The position numbers and the translations under genes were made by a program. Below are positions 18,614-28,134 of a stretch of DNA of 64,000 nucleotides, piece after piece; the first letter of the stretch is position 1; each line of letters opens with the position of its first letter. The notes under the pieces are model-generated. The model had not been told where the DNA came from, did not search any database, and saw only the letters and a program-made list of their open reading frames with translations. The stretch comes from Streptomyces antimycoticus (lineage in GTDB: Bacteria; Actinomycetota; Actinomycetes; Streptomycetales; Streptomycetaceae), in NCBI RefSeq assembly GCF_005405925.1, contig NZ_BJHV01000001.1, positions 4,216,001-4,280,000 of the forward strand, written 5' to 3'.

Positions 18614-19359
18614 CGGCCGGACTGTGGCAAAACTGGCTTCTTCCGGGCGTCTGGATCACCATCCAGCTCACCCTGTTCAGCGCGGTCTTCGCGGCCGCCG
18701 TGGCGTTCGGCATCGGGATCGCCCGCACCTCCCGGCTGTGGATCGTCCGCTTTCTGACCGGCTTCTATGTGGAGATCTTCCGCGGTACCTCGGCCCTGGT
18801 GCTGATGTTCTGGCTGTTCTTCGTGATGCCACTGGCCTTCGGGTACCAACTGGTGTCGATGTGGGCGGCGGTGCTGGCGCTGGGCCTCACCTACGGGGCG
18901 TACGGCTCGGAGATCGTGCGCGGCGCGATCGCCTCGGTGGCCCCGGCGCAGCGTGAGGCGGCCATCGCGCTCAGCTTCACCCCCGCGCAGCGAATGCGCC
19001 GGGTGATCCTGCCGCAGGCGATCCCGGAGATGATCCCGCCCTTCAACAATCTGCTGATCGAGCTGTTGAAGGCGACCGCCCTGGTCTCCGCGGTGAGCGT
19101 CGCCGACATCACCTTCGCCGCCCAGCTCTCGCGGCTGGCGACCGGCGACAGCCTGGAGATCTACGCGATCATCCTGGTCCTCTACTTCGTGTTGGCCTTC
19201 GTCCTCACCCGGCTGATGCGGCTGCTGGAACGGCGCGCCAAGGCGGGCATCGGCCAGGCTCCGGTGAAGTCCGACAAGGGCCCGCTGGTCACCCGGAAGC
19301 TGTCCGCGCGCCAGGAGTCCGAGCAGTCGTCCAACATCATCACGGGAGGTGCCCAGTGA
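18610..19359 (+). CDS. ehuC: EhuC-like ABC transporter permease
   Basis: About 249 residues, a polar amino-acid-type inner-membrane permease. Several hydrophobic helices are visible, starting with WITIQLTLFSAVFAAAVAFG, and the EAA loop that contacts the ATPase is REAAIALSFTPAQRMRRVILPQA. The ATG at 18610 overlaps the binding-protein stop by four bases, so it is translationally coupled. A charged, Gln/Ser-rich tail of some 35 residues follows the last helix. It pairs with the next gene to form the heterodimeric channel. Confidence 0.88.
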   Translation: MTAGLWQNWLLPGVWITIQLTLFSAVFAAAVAFGIGIARTSRLWIVRFLTGFYVEIFRGTSALVLMFWLFFVMPLAFGYQLVSMWAAVLALGLTYGAYGSEIVRGAIASVAPAQREAAIALSFTPAQRMRRVILPQAIPEMIPPFNNLLIELLKATALVSAVSVADITFAAQLSRLATGDSLEIYAIILVLYFVLAFVLTRLMRLLERRAKAGIGQAPVKSDKGPLVTRKLSARQESEQSSNIITGGAQ

Positions 19360-20006
19360 CCTGGAACTGGGATGTGGCCAAGGACTTCCTCCCCGAGCTG
19401 GGCCGCGGACTGCTGATCACCCTGGAGGCGACCGCGCTGGGCTCGATCCTGGCGTTCGCGCTCGGCCTGGTGTGGGCGATGGCCTTCCGCTCGCCGACCC
19501 GCTTCGTGCGCTGGCCGGTGGCGGCGGTCGTGGAGTTCATCCGCAACACCCCGCTGCTGGTGCAGCTCTTCTTCTTCTACTACGTGCTGCCGACCTGGGA
19601 CATCAAGTTCTCGGCGCTCACCACCGGCGTGATCGCGCTCGGCCTGCACTACTCGACGTACACCGCCGAGGTCTACCGGGCCGGTATCGACGGTGTGCCC
19701 AAGGGGCAGTGGGAGGCGGCGACCGCGCTCAGCCTCTCCCGCGGCCGTACCTGGACCGCGGTGATCCTGCCGCAGGCCATCCGCCGGGTGGTGCCCGCCC
19801 TGGGCAACTACGTCATCGCGATGCTGAAGGACTCCCCGATGCTCGCGCTGATCGGCGTCGTCGACATGCTGCAGAAGGCGCGCGCCGAAGGCGCGTCGTC
19901 CTTCCAGTACATCGAGCCCTACACGATGGTCGGCATCGCCTTCATCGTCATCGCCTATCCGGCTTCCCTTCTGATGCGAGCCCTGGAGCGTCGTCTTGGC
20001 CACTGA
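19356..20006 (+). CDS. ehuD: EhuD-like ABC transporter permease
   Basis: About 216 residues, second permease of the operon. The EAA loop is WEAATALSLSRGRTWTAVILP; the N-terminal helices begin with LLITLEATALGSILAFALGL, and VEFIRNTPLLVQLFFFYY is typical of the His/Glu/Gln permease family. The GTG at 19356 overlaps the upstream stop (GTGA). It should form the membrane channel together with EhuC and be driven by EhuA. Confidence 0.88.
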   Translation: MTWNWDVAKDFLPELGRGLLITLEATALGSILAFALGLVWAMAFRSPTRFVRWPVAAVVEFIRNTPLLVQLFFFYYVLPTWDIKFSALTTGVIALGLHYSTYTAEVYRAGIDGVPKGQWEAATALSLSRGRTWTAVILPQAIRRVVPALGNYVIAMLKDSPMLALIGVVDMLQKARAEGASSFQYIEPYTMVGIAFIVIAYPASLLMRALERRLGH

Positions 20007-20799
20007 AACCGACCACACGAATCCTGCCGTGGACGGCAGTGAACTGATCCGCTTCGACCAGGTGACCAAGCGCTTCGGCAGCAATACGGTCCTGGACAAC
20101 CTCGACTTCTCGGTGTCCTCCGGCAAGCACGTCACCCTGATCGGCCCCTCGGGATCGGGCAAGACCACGATCCTGCGGCTGCTGATGACGCTGATCAAGC
20201 CGGACGAGGGCACGATCAAGGTCGACGGCGACTACCTCACCCATGAGGACAGAGGCGGCTCGCTGGTCCCGGCGGGCGAGAAGCACACCCGTGAGGTGCG
20301 CAAGAAGATCGGGATGGTCTTCCAGCAGTTCAACCTCTTCCCCAATATGCGGGTGCTGCGGAACATCACCGAGGCCCCGGTGCATGTGCTCGGCCTGAGC
20401 AAGGACGAGGCCGAGACCCGCGCCCGGGAGCTGCTCGACCTGGTCGGGCTCGGCGACAAGTGCGACGCGTACCCGACGCAGCTCTCCGGCGGGCAGCAGC
20501 AGCGGGTGGCGATCGCCCGGGCGCTGGCGATGCGGCCGCAGGTGATGCTGCTGGACGAGGTGACCTCGGCGCTGGACCCGGAGCTGGTGGCCGGGGTGCT
20601 GGATGTGCTGCGCGACATCGCTCATACGACGGACATCACCATGCTGTGCGTGACGCATGAGATGAACTTCGCCCGGGACATCTCCGACGATGTGCTGATG
20701 TTCGACGCGGGCCGGGTGATCGAGTCCGGGCCGCCGGAGAAGATCTTCACCGAGCCGGAGCACGAGCGGACGAGGGAGTTCCTGAGCGCGGTTCTCTAA
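19996..20799 (+). CDS. ehuA: EhuA-like ABC transporter ATPase
   Basis: About 267 residues, the ATP-binding subunit. It shows a Walker A motif (GPSGSGKTT), the ABC signature LSGGQQQRVAIARALA, Walker B VMLLDEVTSALDPE and the switch His in CVTHEMNFA. The start appears to be TTG at 19996, overlapping the end of the permease gene by 11 bases; a downstream start would remove the first strand. It completes the EhuBCDA operon, and a hairpin terminator follows. Confidence 0.92.
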   Translation: MATETDHTNPAVDGSELIRFDQVTKRFGSNTVLDNLDFSVSSGKHVTLIGPSGSGKTTILRLLMTLIKPDEGTIKVDGDYLTHEDRGGSLVPAGEKHTREVRKKIGMVFQQFNLFPNMRVLRNITEAPVHVLGLSKDEAETRARELLDLVGLGDKCDAYPTQLSGGQQQRVAIARALAMRPQVMLLDEVTSALDPELVAGVLDVLRDIAHTTDITMLCVTHEMNFARDISDDVLMFDAGRVIESGPPEKIFTEPEHERTREFLSAVL

Positions 20800-20844
20800 A
20801 TCATCCGCCCCCTGCCAGGTAGATCACCCGGCCCCTGTCGGCAC

Positions 20845-20871
20845 TGCCCCCGCGACCCTCCCGCGGGGGCA
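20845..20871 (+). terminator. hairpin terminator after the Ehu-type operon
   Basis: A perfect 10-base stem (TGCCCCCGCG with its complement CGCGGGGGCA) and a 7-base loop lie 45 bases after the ATPase stop codon. Confidence 0.7.
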
Positions 20872-21011
20872 TGCCTATGTCATATGCCGTGGATATACGC
20901 CCCTGCTGGCCGGGGTGCAGCACCTTGGCAATATCCTCAACAGCCGATCCGGATAAGCCCCTTGGCGGTTATCGTGATACAAAGCCACGCCAACCTGCGA
21001 GGGGGGAAATC

Positions 21012-21773
21012 GTGGCGCTCAGGCCCGAGCCGACCGCACCGTTCCACTCGGTGCAGCACGCCCTCAGGATCCTGGAGGTCGTCGCCAAACACTCGTCCGG
21101 CGTCAGCGACATCATGATCGCCCGGGAGACCCGGCTGCCGGCCCACCAGCTCGCCGATCTGCTGCTGATGCTGCGCCGCGAGGGCTATGTGGAGCAGATC
21201 GCCGACGGCGCCTATGTCGGCGGGATCTCCCTGGCCCTGCTGGGCTCCGCCGGCCCCGGCCACGGCCATGCCGTCCAGGACAAGCTCCAGCGCTCCCTCA
21301 CCGCGCTGCGCGACTCGGTGGGCGCGGCGGTCTATCTCAGCCGCTATGTGGACGGCGAAATCAAGATCACGCAGTATGCGGACGGACCGCGGACGCCCAA
21401 GGTCAACGAGTGGGTGGACTTCCGCTCCGCCGCCCATGCGATGGCGCTCGGCAAATGCCTGCTCACCCAGCTCGACCACGACAGCCGCCGCGATCACCTC
21501 GCCCGCCACAAGACGGTGCGGCTCACCTCCCGGACCACCACCAACGAGAAGGTGCTGTTCCGCAAGCTGGACAGCCAGCCCGCCACCGTCCCCGTGCTTG
21601 ACCTGCAGGAATACGCGATCGGCACGGTCTGTGCTGCGGTTCCGGTCAGCGCCGGCCGCTCGGTGGGCTGTCTGGCCCTCTCGCTCCCCCTGGCCCATGC
21701 CCACCGGCTGCGCCAGGCCGCCGACGCCCTCAACCGTGAGGCGGCCCCGATGCTGCTCTCCCTCTCCATCTGA
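21012..21773 (+). CDS. IclR-family transcriptional regulator
   Basis: About 253 residues. An N-terminal winged helix (SVQHALRILEVVAKHSSGVSD, then ETRLPAHQLADLL) is followed by the IclR effector domain with DGEIKITQYADGP and CAAVPVSAGRSVGCLALSL. Such proteins usually sense a small carboxylate and control catabolic genes. Its position right after the EhuBCDA-type transporter and near the amidase/racemase genes makes that locus the likely target. The GTG at 21012 is preceded by a GGGGGGA ribosome site; earlier in-frame ATGs lack one and encode no recognisable domain. Confidence 0.88.
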   Translation: MALRPEPTAPFHSVQHALRILEVVAKHSSGVSDIMIARETRLPAHQLADLLLMLRREGYVEQIADGAYVGGISLALLGSAGPGHGHAVQDKLQRSLTALRDSVGAAVYLSRYVDGEIKITQYADGPRTPKVNEWVDFRSAAHAMALGKCLLTQLDHDSRRDHLARHKTVRLTSRTTTNEKVLFRKLDSQPATVPVLDLQEYAIGTVCAAVPVSAGRSVGCLALSLPLAHAHRLRQAADALNREAAPMLLSLSI

Positions 21774-21892
21774 GCCCCACCCCCGGCCCCAGCCGCCCCC
21801 GGAGGAGCCCCAGCCCCCGGAGGGGCCCCGGCCGCTCGGAGGGCCCCGCTATGCCCGGAGGGCGATGGTCGAAACCACCCTCCCGGACCAGG

Positions 21893-21898
21893 TAGTAT
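21893..21898 (+). promoter_or_regulatory. -10 element of tRNA-Lys copy 1
   Basis: TAGTAT lies 15 bases before the tRNA. The second tRNA copy has TAGAAT at the same spacing, which supports the call. I see no clear -35 element. Confidence 0.5.
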
Positions 21899-21913
21899 TT
21901 ACTTCGTCAGCAG

Positions 21914-21987
21914 GCGCCGCTAGCTCAGTTGGTTAGAGCAGCTGACTCTTAATCAGCGGGTCCGGGGTTCGAGTCCCTGGCGGCGCA
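21914..21987 (+). tRNA. tRNA-Lys (anticodon CTT), copy 1
   Basis: A 74-base cloverleaf. The 7-base acceptor stem GCGCCGC pairs with GCGGCGC, the D arm reads GCTCAGTTGGTTAGAGC, the anticodon stem GCTGA/TCAGC encloses loop CTCTTAA with anticodon CTT, and the T loop is GGTTCGAGTCC. The 3' CCA is not encoded. The gene is identical to the copy at 56135, including nine upstream bases (CGTCAGCAG). Confidence 0.96.
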
Positions 21988-22002
21988 CAACTGATCAAGC
22001 GG

Positions 22003-22033
22003 ATGGCCCGGGTGCTCAAGAGCCCCGGGCCAT
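22003..22033. terminator. bidirectional hairpin between tRNA-Lys and the DUF2277 gene
   Basis: A perfect 10-base stem ATGGCCCGGG/CCCGGGCCAT with an 11-base loop lies immediately after the tRNA and abuts the stop codon of the convergent DUF2277 gene. It can serve both transcripts. Confidence 0.7.
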
Positions 22034-22252
22034 TCAGCGTGCCACCCCGCCCCGCACCTCGAGCGCGTCCAGCAGCTCGCCCGTGGCGGCGGCGATCGCC
22101 TCGACGGCCTTGTCGAACGCCTCCGCGTTATGCGCGGCCGGCCGGCGAAAGCCGGAGATCTTGCGGACGTACTGCAGCGCCGCGGCGCGCATATCGTCCT
22201 CGGTGACCGCTTCGGCGTACGGCAGGCGGAGTGTCTTGATGGATCTGCACAT
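22034..22252 (-). CDS. DUF2277 small protein
   Basis: 72 residues starting MCRSIKTLR, the fixed start of the DUF2277 family, followed by RAAALQYVRKISGFRRP. Function is unknown. It has no signal peptide or membrane segment. It lies 33 bases downstream of the alpha/beta hydrolase and is probably the last gene of a three-gene operon with the phosphopantetheinyl transferase. Confidence 0.88.
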   Translation of the reverse strand: MCRSIKTLRLPYAEAVTEDDMRAAALQYVRKISGFRRPAAHNAEAFDKAVEAIAAATGELLDALEVRGGVAR

Positions 22253-22285
22253 ACTGACGACGGTACGCCGGGGGTCCGACAGTCC

Positions 22286-23139
22286 CTAGGCCGTGGGCGC
22301 GCCGCCCAGGACGAACGCGCGGATCAGGTCGGCCAGCGGCTCCGGCTGGTCCTCGGGGATCAGGGTGTAGCTGTCGGGGATCTCCACCAGGCTGCCATGC
22401 GGAAGCAGACCGGCCAGGCGCAGGCCGTGCTCGGGGGCATGACACGGTCCTCGGAGGCCCAGGCCACCAGGGCGGGGCGGTCGAAGGTGCGCAGCGCGTC
22501 GGCCCAGCGGAGCAGCTCGTCCACCGGTGGCACCCCGAGAACATATTTCCGCAGGTCACGGCGGATCTCCGGGGAGGTCCACAGCGGCTGGAACCAGGCG
22601 TCCATCACCTTCCGGTCCACCGGGCGCTTGGTCATCCACCCCCAGGTGATCGGAAGCCGCCGCAGGGGCTCCATCTTCAGCAGCTTGAAGGCGACGTTGA
22701 GCCCGCCGGGCAGCTTCGCGGCCATCACCAGATTCCGGCCGGGCAGCCCGGGCGGGAAGTTCTCGAACGCCTCGCAGGAGGTGATCACCAGTCGGCCGAT
22801 GCGCTGGGCGCGGCCGTCGGCGATCAGCGCCTGGGCCCCGCCCCAGTCGTTCATGGCCAGCGTGACGTCCGTAAGGTCGAGCCGTTCCAGGAACTCGGCG
22901 ACCAGCCGGGCCACCCCGAGCACCGACAGATCCGCGTCGGGCCGCATCGCGCGGCGGTGTCCGCCCAGCGGGAGGGTGGGGACGACACAGCGGATGTCGG
23001 GGCCCAGCGCGGCGACCACATCGCGCCACAGCGAGCCGTTCATGGCGACCCCGTGCAACAGGACCGCGACGGGCCCCTCGCCTCCCGTGTCCTCGTACTC
23101 GACGGTGCCTGCCGAGAGTTCCACCTCGAGATGCGGCAT
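22286..23139 (-). CDS. alpha/beta-fold hydrolase, frame broken near the C-terminus as sequenced
   Basis: About 284 residues when repaired. It is haloalkane-dehalogenase or epoxide-hydrolase-like: oxyanion region VLLHGVAMNGSLWRD, and the nucleophile elbow appears as MNDWGGAQALI, where Asp rather than Ser sits in the nucleophile place. As read, the frame changes at the G-run 22433-22437 after SEDRVMPP; one extra base restores the natural tail through the catalytic His region (PEHGLRLAGLLPHG) to a TAG stop at 22286. It is 23 bases behind the phosphopantetheinyl transferase gene. Substrate unknown. Confidence 0.8.
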
Positions 23140-23162
23140 GGCGCCGACTGTACCCGGGCCGC

Positions 23163-23981
23163 TCAGCCCAGAGGCAGACCGGCCACGGTCACCACCGGCC
23201 GCGCCGGGCCACCGGGCGCGGCCTCGTTCCGTACGGCGACCGCGGCGTGGTAGCCGGGCGGTGCCTCGATGTCGGCGAAGGCCCAGCCGCTGGGCCCGGA
23301 CGGCGCGTCGGCGGGGGCCAGCCCCTCGGCGAGACCCACATGGTGGGCGCTGATCCCGCCCGGCAGCCCGGTGCCGATGCCCTTGAGATACGCCTCCTTA
23401 CGGACCCAGCAGCCCAGGAACGCCTGCGCCCGCAGCTCCTCCGGAAGCGCGTCGATCGCCGCCCGCTCCTCCGGGTGCAGCTGCCCGATCAGCCCCGCCA
23501 GCCGGGTCCCGGTGCGCTCGGGGTCCCGCTCCTCGACATCGGCGCCCACGGGCACCCCGGCGACGGCGCACAGGGCGGCGTCCCCGGAGTGGGAGAGGGA
23601 GAAGTGCAGCGAGTCCTCGCCCGCGATGGCCGGACGGCCGTGCGGCTTGTCGCAGTCCGGCATTCCGCAGGTCTCCCGGACGAACGCGACCTCGGCGGGG
23701 GCAATGCCGAGATAGCCGCCGAGCAGCGTCCGCAGCCCCACATGGGAGGTCACATAGCGCTCGCGCAGCAGGTCGGTCCGCAGCCTCCCCGCGCGCTCGC
23801 GCTCCCGCTCGTCCAGCATGCCCTCCGCGACGGCAGCGGCAGCGGCGGCATAGGGCGGTATCCGCAGCAGCCATACGGCCACCTCACCGGGGCCGGGACG
23901 GTCTCCGGGAGTGGGCAGGACGCCGACGGGAGCCCATTGCCGGGGCTCTTGTGCGGGCTGAACCGGGCTGGTGAAGGACAC
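23163..23981 (-). CDS. Sfp-type 4'-phosphopantetheinyl transferase
   Basis: About 272 residues, twice the size of AcpS-type enzymes, as expected for the Sfp class. It transfers phosphopantetheine from CoA to the serine of carrier proteins. Motifs: GRPAI followed by LHFSLSHSGDAALCAVAG, the Mg-binding pair in VGADVEERDP, and the C-terminal WVRKEAYLKGIGTGL. The GTG at 23981 follows GGGGGGAAG. This is the only carrier-protein-modifying enzyme in the window, so it could prime the two ACPs of the polyketide cluster 5-19 kb away, though Sfp enzymes also serve clusters elsewhere. Confidence 0.92.
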   Translation of the reverse strand: MSFTSPVQPAQEPRQWAPVGVLPTPGDRPGPGEVAVWLLRIPPYAAAAAAVAEGMLDERERERAGRLRTDLLRERYVTSHVGLRTLLGGYLGIAPAEVAFVRETCGMPDCDKPHGRPAIAGEDSLHFSLSHSGDAALCAVAGVPVGADVEERDPERTGTRLAGLIGQLHPEERAAIDALPEELRAQAFLGCWVRKEAYLKGIGTGLPGGISAHHVGLAEGLAPADAPSGPSGWAFADIEAPPGYHAAVAVRNEAAPGGPARPVVTVAGLPLG

Positions 23982-24258
23982 TGTTCGCTTCCCCCCGTGC
24001 TATCGGCCGATGATGCGCTCGCTGTGGACGTACTGACGGTACAGCGGCGCGCGCGGCGCGCCGTGGACCCCCCGCCGTCCGAACGTGCCGTCACGACCCG
24101 TTCCCGCGCCCCCAACGGCCTTGCCGCGCGGCGGCGTTGCCGATCACGGACACCCGGTGACTTCGGCCACGTTCGCCTCCCGGCCGACGCGGTCACCTGC
24201 CCGTCCGCACTACGATCGCGCACGTCCGGGCACGAGCGGTGATAGGGGTTTGACGACC

Positions 24259-25169
24259 ATGGCGACGGGATTCCTGGCCAAGGCGGCCTCGGCGGTGACC
24301 CTCCCGGTGGCACCGTTGTACGGCGCCTTCCTCTCGTACATGATCTACCACCCGCCCCGCAGGCCGCATCACAAGAAGCCCGCCGACCTGGGGCTGACCA
24401 GCACGGATGTCAACGTTCCGCTGAACGGTCAGCAGGGGCGCGGACTGCATGTCTGGCTCATCCCCGGCGACACCGAGCGGGTCGTGGTCCTCGGACACGG
24501 CCTGGGGCTGAGCAAGTCCGCGAGCCTGGCGCAGGCGCGGCTGCTCAGCGAGGCCGGCTATACGGTCGCGATGTTCGACCACCGCAACCACGGCAAGAGC
24601 GTCGCGGACCGGGCCGGCTGGGGCATGAGCGACCGTCACACCGACGATGTGGTCGCCGTGGTGCGGCATATGCGGTCGATGGACGAGTACGCCACGGCGC
24701 GCATCGCGATCTACGGCTTCTCCATCTCGACCTTCCCCTCCTTCTACATGCTCAAGAGGGAGGACTGCCCGGTCGACGCGGTGATCTTCGACAGCGGTCC
24801 GGCGCTGGAGCTGGCCCCGCTGTTCCGGAACTTCGTCGCGGCCGGCGGCGTGCCCATCCCCGGCCCGCTGGGCACCGGACCCTCCCGCGCGGTCGTGGAG
24901 ACGGTCGCCTCCTCGGCCGCCGTGGCGATGCTGCGGGTGCAGTGGCCCCGCCGCTCGGCGGCGCGTACGAGCGCACCCCGATGCTCTTTCTGACCGGTGA
25001 GCTCGACACCATGATCCCCGCGTCCGGGGTGCGGGCGCTGGCCGAGCGCTATCCGCTGGCCGAGGTGCACACCCTGCCGGACACCGAGCATCTGCAGGGG
25101 ATCAAGACCCAGCCGGAGACGTACGCGGAGACCGTCCTGGGCTTCCTGGAGCGGACGCTCAAGGACTGA
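24259..25169 (+). CDS. alpha/beta hydrolase (paralogue of the one at 27071), one frameshift as sequenced
   Basis: About 303 residues when repaired. The N-terminal hydrophobic stretch VTLPVAPLYGAFLSYMIYHP may tether it to the membrane. Hydrolase signs: VVLGHGLGLS, FDHRNHGKS and the nucleophile elbow YGFSIS. As read, the frame breaks in the C-run 24946-24949 (RVQWP); one added C continues into GGAYERTPMLFLTGELD with the catalytic Asp, then the His in LPDTEHLQG. It closely resembles the gene at 27071-28000 in order and motifs, and the pair flanks the carboxylase subunit gene. Specific substrate unknown. Confidence 0.82.
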
Positions 25170-25213
25170 GCTCCCGGCCTGGTCTCAAGGACCGGCCGCA
25201 AGGACTGAACGTG

Positions 25214-25241
25214 ACGGCGGGCTCCGCTCGGAGCCCGCCGT
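25214..25241. terminator. bidirectional hairpin terminator
   Basis: A perfect 12-base stem ACGGCGGGCTCC/GGAGCCCGCCGT with a 4-base loop lies between the convergent hydrolase and carboxylase genes. Confidence 0.8.
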
Positions 25242-25261
25242 AAGGGTGCCATCGCGGCGGG

Positions 25262-27016
25262 TCAGTCCTTGAGTTCGCAGATCACGGCGCCCGCGCTGAC
25301 CGAGGCGCCGACATTCGCGTTCAGGCTCTTGACGACGCCGCCGCGGTGGGCGTTGAGGGGCTGTTCCATCTTCATGGCCTCCAGGACGACGATGAGGTCG
25401 CCCTCGGCCACCGTGTCGCCCTCGTTGACGGCGACCTTCACGATGGTGCCCTGCATCGGGGAGGCCAGGGCGTCGCCGGAGGCGGCGGAGCCGGACTTCT
25501 TGACCGCCTTGCGCTTCGGCTTCTTGGTCCCCGCGACCTCCCCGGGCGACACCGCCAGGCCGAGGACCGCCGGAAGCGAGATCTCCAGCCGCTTGCCGCC
25601 GACCTCGACCACGACGGTCTCACGGGCGGTGGGCTCCTCGACCTCCTCCATCCCGGTCGGAGTGAACGGGGCGATGGTGTTCTTGAACTCGGTCTCGATC
25701 CAGCGGGTGTGGATCGTGAACGGCTCGCTGGTGAACGCCGGGTCCACCACCACGGCCTGGTGGAACGGGATCGCGGTGGCCATGCCCTCGACCTGGAACT
25801 CGGCCAGGGCGCGGGCGGCGCGCTGGAGGGCCTGGGTGCGGGTGGCGCCGGTGACGATCAGCTTGGCCATCAGCGAGTCCCACGCCGGGCCGATGACACT
25901 CCCCGACTCCACGCCCGCGTCCAGCCGGACACCCGGCCCGGCGGGCGGGACGAAGGAGGTCACCGTGCCCGGGGCGGGCAGGAAGTTGCGGCCCGGGTCC
26001 TCGCCGTTGATGCGGAACTCGAACGAGTGCCCTCGCATCGGCGGATCGTCGTACCCCAGCTTCTCCCCGTCCGCGATGCGGAACATCTCCCGCACCAAGT
26101 CGATGCCGGTGACCTCCTCGGTGACCGGGTGCTCCACCTGCAGCCGGGTGTTGACCTCCAGGAACGAGATCGTGCCGTCCATACCGACCAGGAACTCCAC
26201 CGTCCCCGCCCCCACATAGCCGGCTTCCTTGAGGATGGCCTTGGAGGCGGCGTAGAGCTGGTCGTTCTGCTCCTGGGTCAGGAACGGGGCCGGGGCCTCT
26301 TCGACGAGCTTTTGGTGGCGGCGCTGGAGGGAGCAGTCACGGGTGGAGACCACCACCACGTTGCCGTGGGTGTCGGCCAGGCACTGGGTCTCCACATGGC
26401 GGGGCTTGTCGAGGTAGCGCTCGACGAAGCACTCCCCGCGGCCGAAGGCGGCCACGGCCTCGCGCACGGCGGAGTCGTAGAGCTCGGGGACCTCTTCCAT
26501 CGTGCGGGCGACCTTCAGGCCGCGCCCGCCGCCGCCGAAGGCGGCCTTGATGGCGATCGGCAGGCCGTGCTGCTCGGCGAAGGCCACGACCTCGTCCGCG
26601 CCGGAGACCGGGTCGGGGGTGCCGGCGACCAGGGGTGCGCCGGCGCGCTGGGCGATGTGGCGGGCCGCGACCTTGTCGCCCAGGTCGCGGATGGCGTGCG
26701 GCGGGGGGCCGATCCAGGTCAGGCCCGCGTCGAGGACGGCTTGGGCGAATTCGGCGTTCTCGGAGAGGAATCCGTAGCCGGGGTGGACGGCGTCGGCGCC
26801 GGATTCGGCGGCCGCGGCCAGGACCTTGGCCTGGTCGAGATAGCTGGCCGCCGGGGTGTCACCGCCCAGCGCATAGGCTTCATCGGCCGCGCGCACATGA
26901 CATGCGTCCCGGTCCGGATCGGCGTAGACGGCTACGCTCGCGATCCCGGCATCCCGGCAGGCACGGGCAACACGGACAGCGATCTCGCCACGGTTGGCGA
27001 TGAGCACCTTCTGCAT
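25262..27016 (-). CDS. acyl-CoA carboxylase alpha subunit (biotin carboxylase plus biotin carrier)
   Basis: 584 residues, the size of streptomycete AccA1/AccA2. An N-terminal biotin carboxylase domain ([17 protein letters not shown]-grasp loop [25 protein letters not shown]) is joined by a Lys-rich linker ([13 protein letters not shown]) to a biotin carrier domain whose biotinylated Lys is in VLEAMKMEQ near residue 545. It carboxylates biotin for acetyl- or propionyl-CoA carboxylase; the beta subunit is not in this window. Its product malonyl-CoA is the expected building block of the adjacent polyketide operon. The upstream hydrolase gene is 54 bases away on the same strand. Confidence 0.95.
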   Translation of the reverse strand: MQKVLIANRGEIAVRVARACRDAGIASVAVYADPDRDACHVRAADEAYALGGDTPAASYLDQAKVLAAAAESGADAVHPGYGFLSENAEFAQAVLDAGLTWIGPPPHAIRDLGDKVAARHIAQRAGAPLVAGTPDPVSGADEVVAFAEQHGLPIAIKAAFGGGGRGLKVARTMEEVPELYDSAVREAVAAFGRGECFVERYLDKPRHVETQCLADTHGNVVVVSTRDCSLQRRHQKLVEEAPAPFLTQEQNDQLYAASKAILKEAGYVGAGTVEFLVGMDGTISFLEVNTRLQVEHPVTEEVTGIDLVREMFRIADGEKLGYDDPPMRGHSFEFRINGEDPGRNFLPAPGTVTSFVPPAGPGVRLDAGVESGSVIGPAWDSLMAKLIVTGATRTQALQRAARALAEFQVEGMATAIPFHQAVVVDPAFTSEPFTIHTRWIETEFKNTIAPFTPTGMEEVEEPTARETVVVEVGGKRLEISLPAVLGLAVSPGEVAGTKKPKRKAVKKSGSAASGDALASPMQGTIVKVAVNEGDTVAEGDLIVVLEAMKMEQPLNAHRGGVVKSLNANVGASVSAGAVICELKD

Positions 27017-27070
27017 GCTCTCTCTTCCCTCTTCCGAAAAGTTCCGTCCCGGGAGGGACGGTCAAGGTTG

Positions 27071-28000
27071 CTACCCCAGGGCCCGCTCAAGGAAATCCAG
27101 CACCACGCTCGCGTAGCCTTCAGGATCGGTCTCCAGCCCGAGCAGATGCTCGGCTCCCGGCAGGACGTGCGTCTCGGCCTGGGCATAGCGCTCGGCCAGC
27201 GCGTCCACCGAGGAAGGCGGCACGATCGCATCGTGCTCGCCCGACATGAACAACAGGGGGATCTTGGCGAACTTGCCCGTCGCGGGCGGGGGCCACTGGG
27301 CCCGGAGCATGGCCGGGCCCACCGCGCACAGCGTCCGCGTCACCACCGAACGGGCCGGCTCGCCCTTCAGCACAGCGGGCAGCGGCAGCGCCTCCGCCTC
27401 CAGGAACTTGCGCAGCAGCGGCGGGACGTCGTGCCCCGGTCCGCTGTCGCACACCAGCGCGTCAAGTTCGAATCCGTCGTGCGTCAGCGCCCACATGGAC
27501 GAGAAGCACGAGAACGAGAAGCCGTAGAAGGCTATCCGCGCCGTGCCGTACCCCCGCTGGTCGCGCAGGTGGGACACCACGGCGGTGACATCGCTCGCGA
27601 ACCGGTCACCGAGCCCGAACAGCGCCCGGTCGTCGCTGCTGGCCCCGTGGTTGCGGTGGTCGAACAGACAGACGGTGTACCCGGCGTCGTGCAGGAACTT
27701 CGCATGACGCAGGCTGTGGTCCTTCGCTGTGGCCATGCTGTGCCCGAGCACCACCACCTTCTCGGGGGACGCCGGGCAGAGCCAGGTGTCCAGGTGCTTC
27801 CGCGCCGCGAAGGGCACCTTCAGCTCCGTACAGGGCAGCCCGTGGTCCCGTGGGTGCTCCCGCTGTTCCCGGCGCCGCGGATGGAAGGCCAGATACGCCA
27901 GCGAGGCCCCGTACAGCGGGGCGATCGGCAGGGCCGCGGCCGAGAGGGCGCGGGCTCCCAGGGAGGGGGAGCGCGCCGACGTCTGGCGTGGCTCGGGCAT
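27071..28000 (-). CDS. alpha/beta hydrolase (paralogue of 24259-25169)
   Basis: 309 residues, intact. The hydrophobic N-terminal segment ALSAAALPIAPLYGASLAYL is followed by VVVLGHSMATAK, FDHRNHGASSDD, the Ser nucleophile in FYGFSFSCFS, the Asp region LLFMSGEHDAIVP and His in LPGAEHLLGL. ATG at 28000 follows GGAGG nine bases upstream. It is closely related to the hydrolase on the other side of the carboxylase gene. It lies just downstream of the polyketide operon (134 bases after the DsbA-like gene) on the same strand, so read-through is possible, but I do not count it as a pathway gene. Confidence 0.9.
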   Translation of the reverse strand: MPEPRQTSARSPSLGARALSAAALPIAPLYGASLAYLAFHPRRREQREHPRDHGLPCTELKVPFAARKHLDTWLCPASPEKVVVLGHSMATAKDHSLRHAKFLHDAGYTVCLFDHRNHGASSDDRALFGLGDRFASDVTAVVSHLRDQRGYGTARIAFYGFSFSCFSSMWALTHDGFELDALVCDSGPGHDVPPLLRKFLEAEALPLPAVLKGEPARSVVTRTLCAVGPAMLRAQWPPPATGKFAKIPLLFMSGEHDAIVPPSSVDALAERYAQAETHVLPGAEHLLGLETDPEGYASVVLDFLERALG

Positions 28001-28134
28001 CTGCGGCCTCCAGGAGGGGGAGTGTCCGTCGGCGGTCAGGGCGTTCTCGTCTCGGTCGCGGCGGGCGGTGGACGGGCGGTCGGGACGGGCGGTCGGACGG
28101 GCGACAACGTGTGAACGAGCGGGCGGGCGAAGAG

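Noticed and set aside
22034..28000. Including the phosphopantetheinyl transferase, carboxylase and hydrolases in the polyketide operon
   Set aside because: They are separated by terminators, opposite strands or larger gaps and are found as ordinary streptomycete genes; functional support is possible but not shown.
25346..28114. A 922-codon plus-strand frame opposite the carboxylase and hydrolase genes
   Set aside because: Shadow of the carboxylase subunit gene; no motif and the opposite strand is certain.
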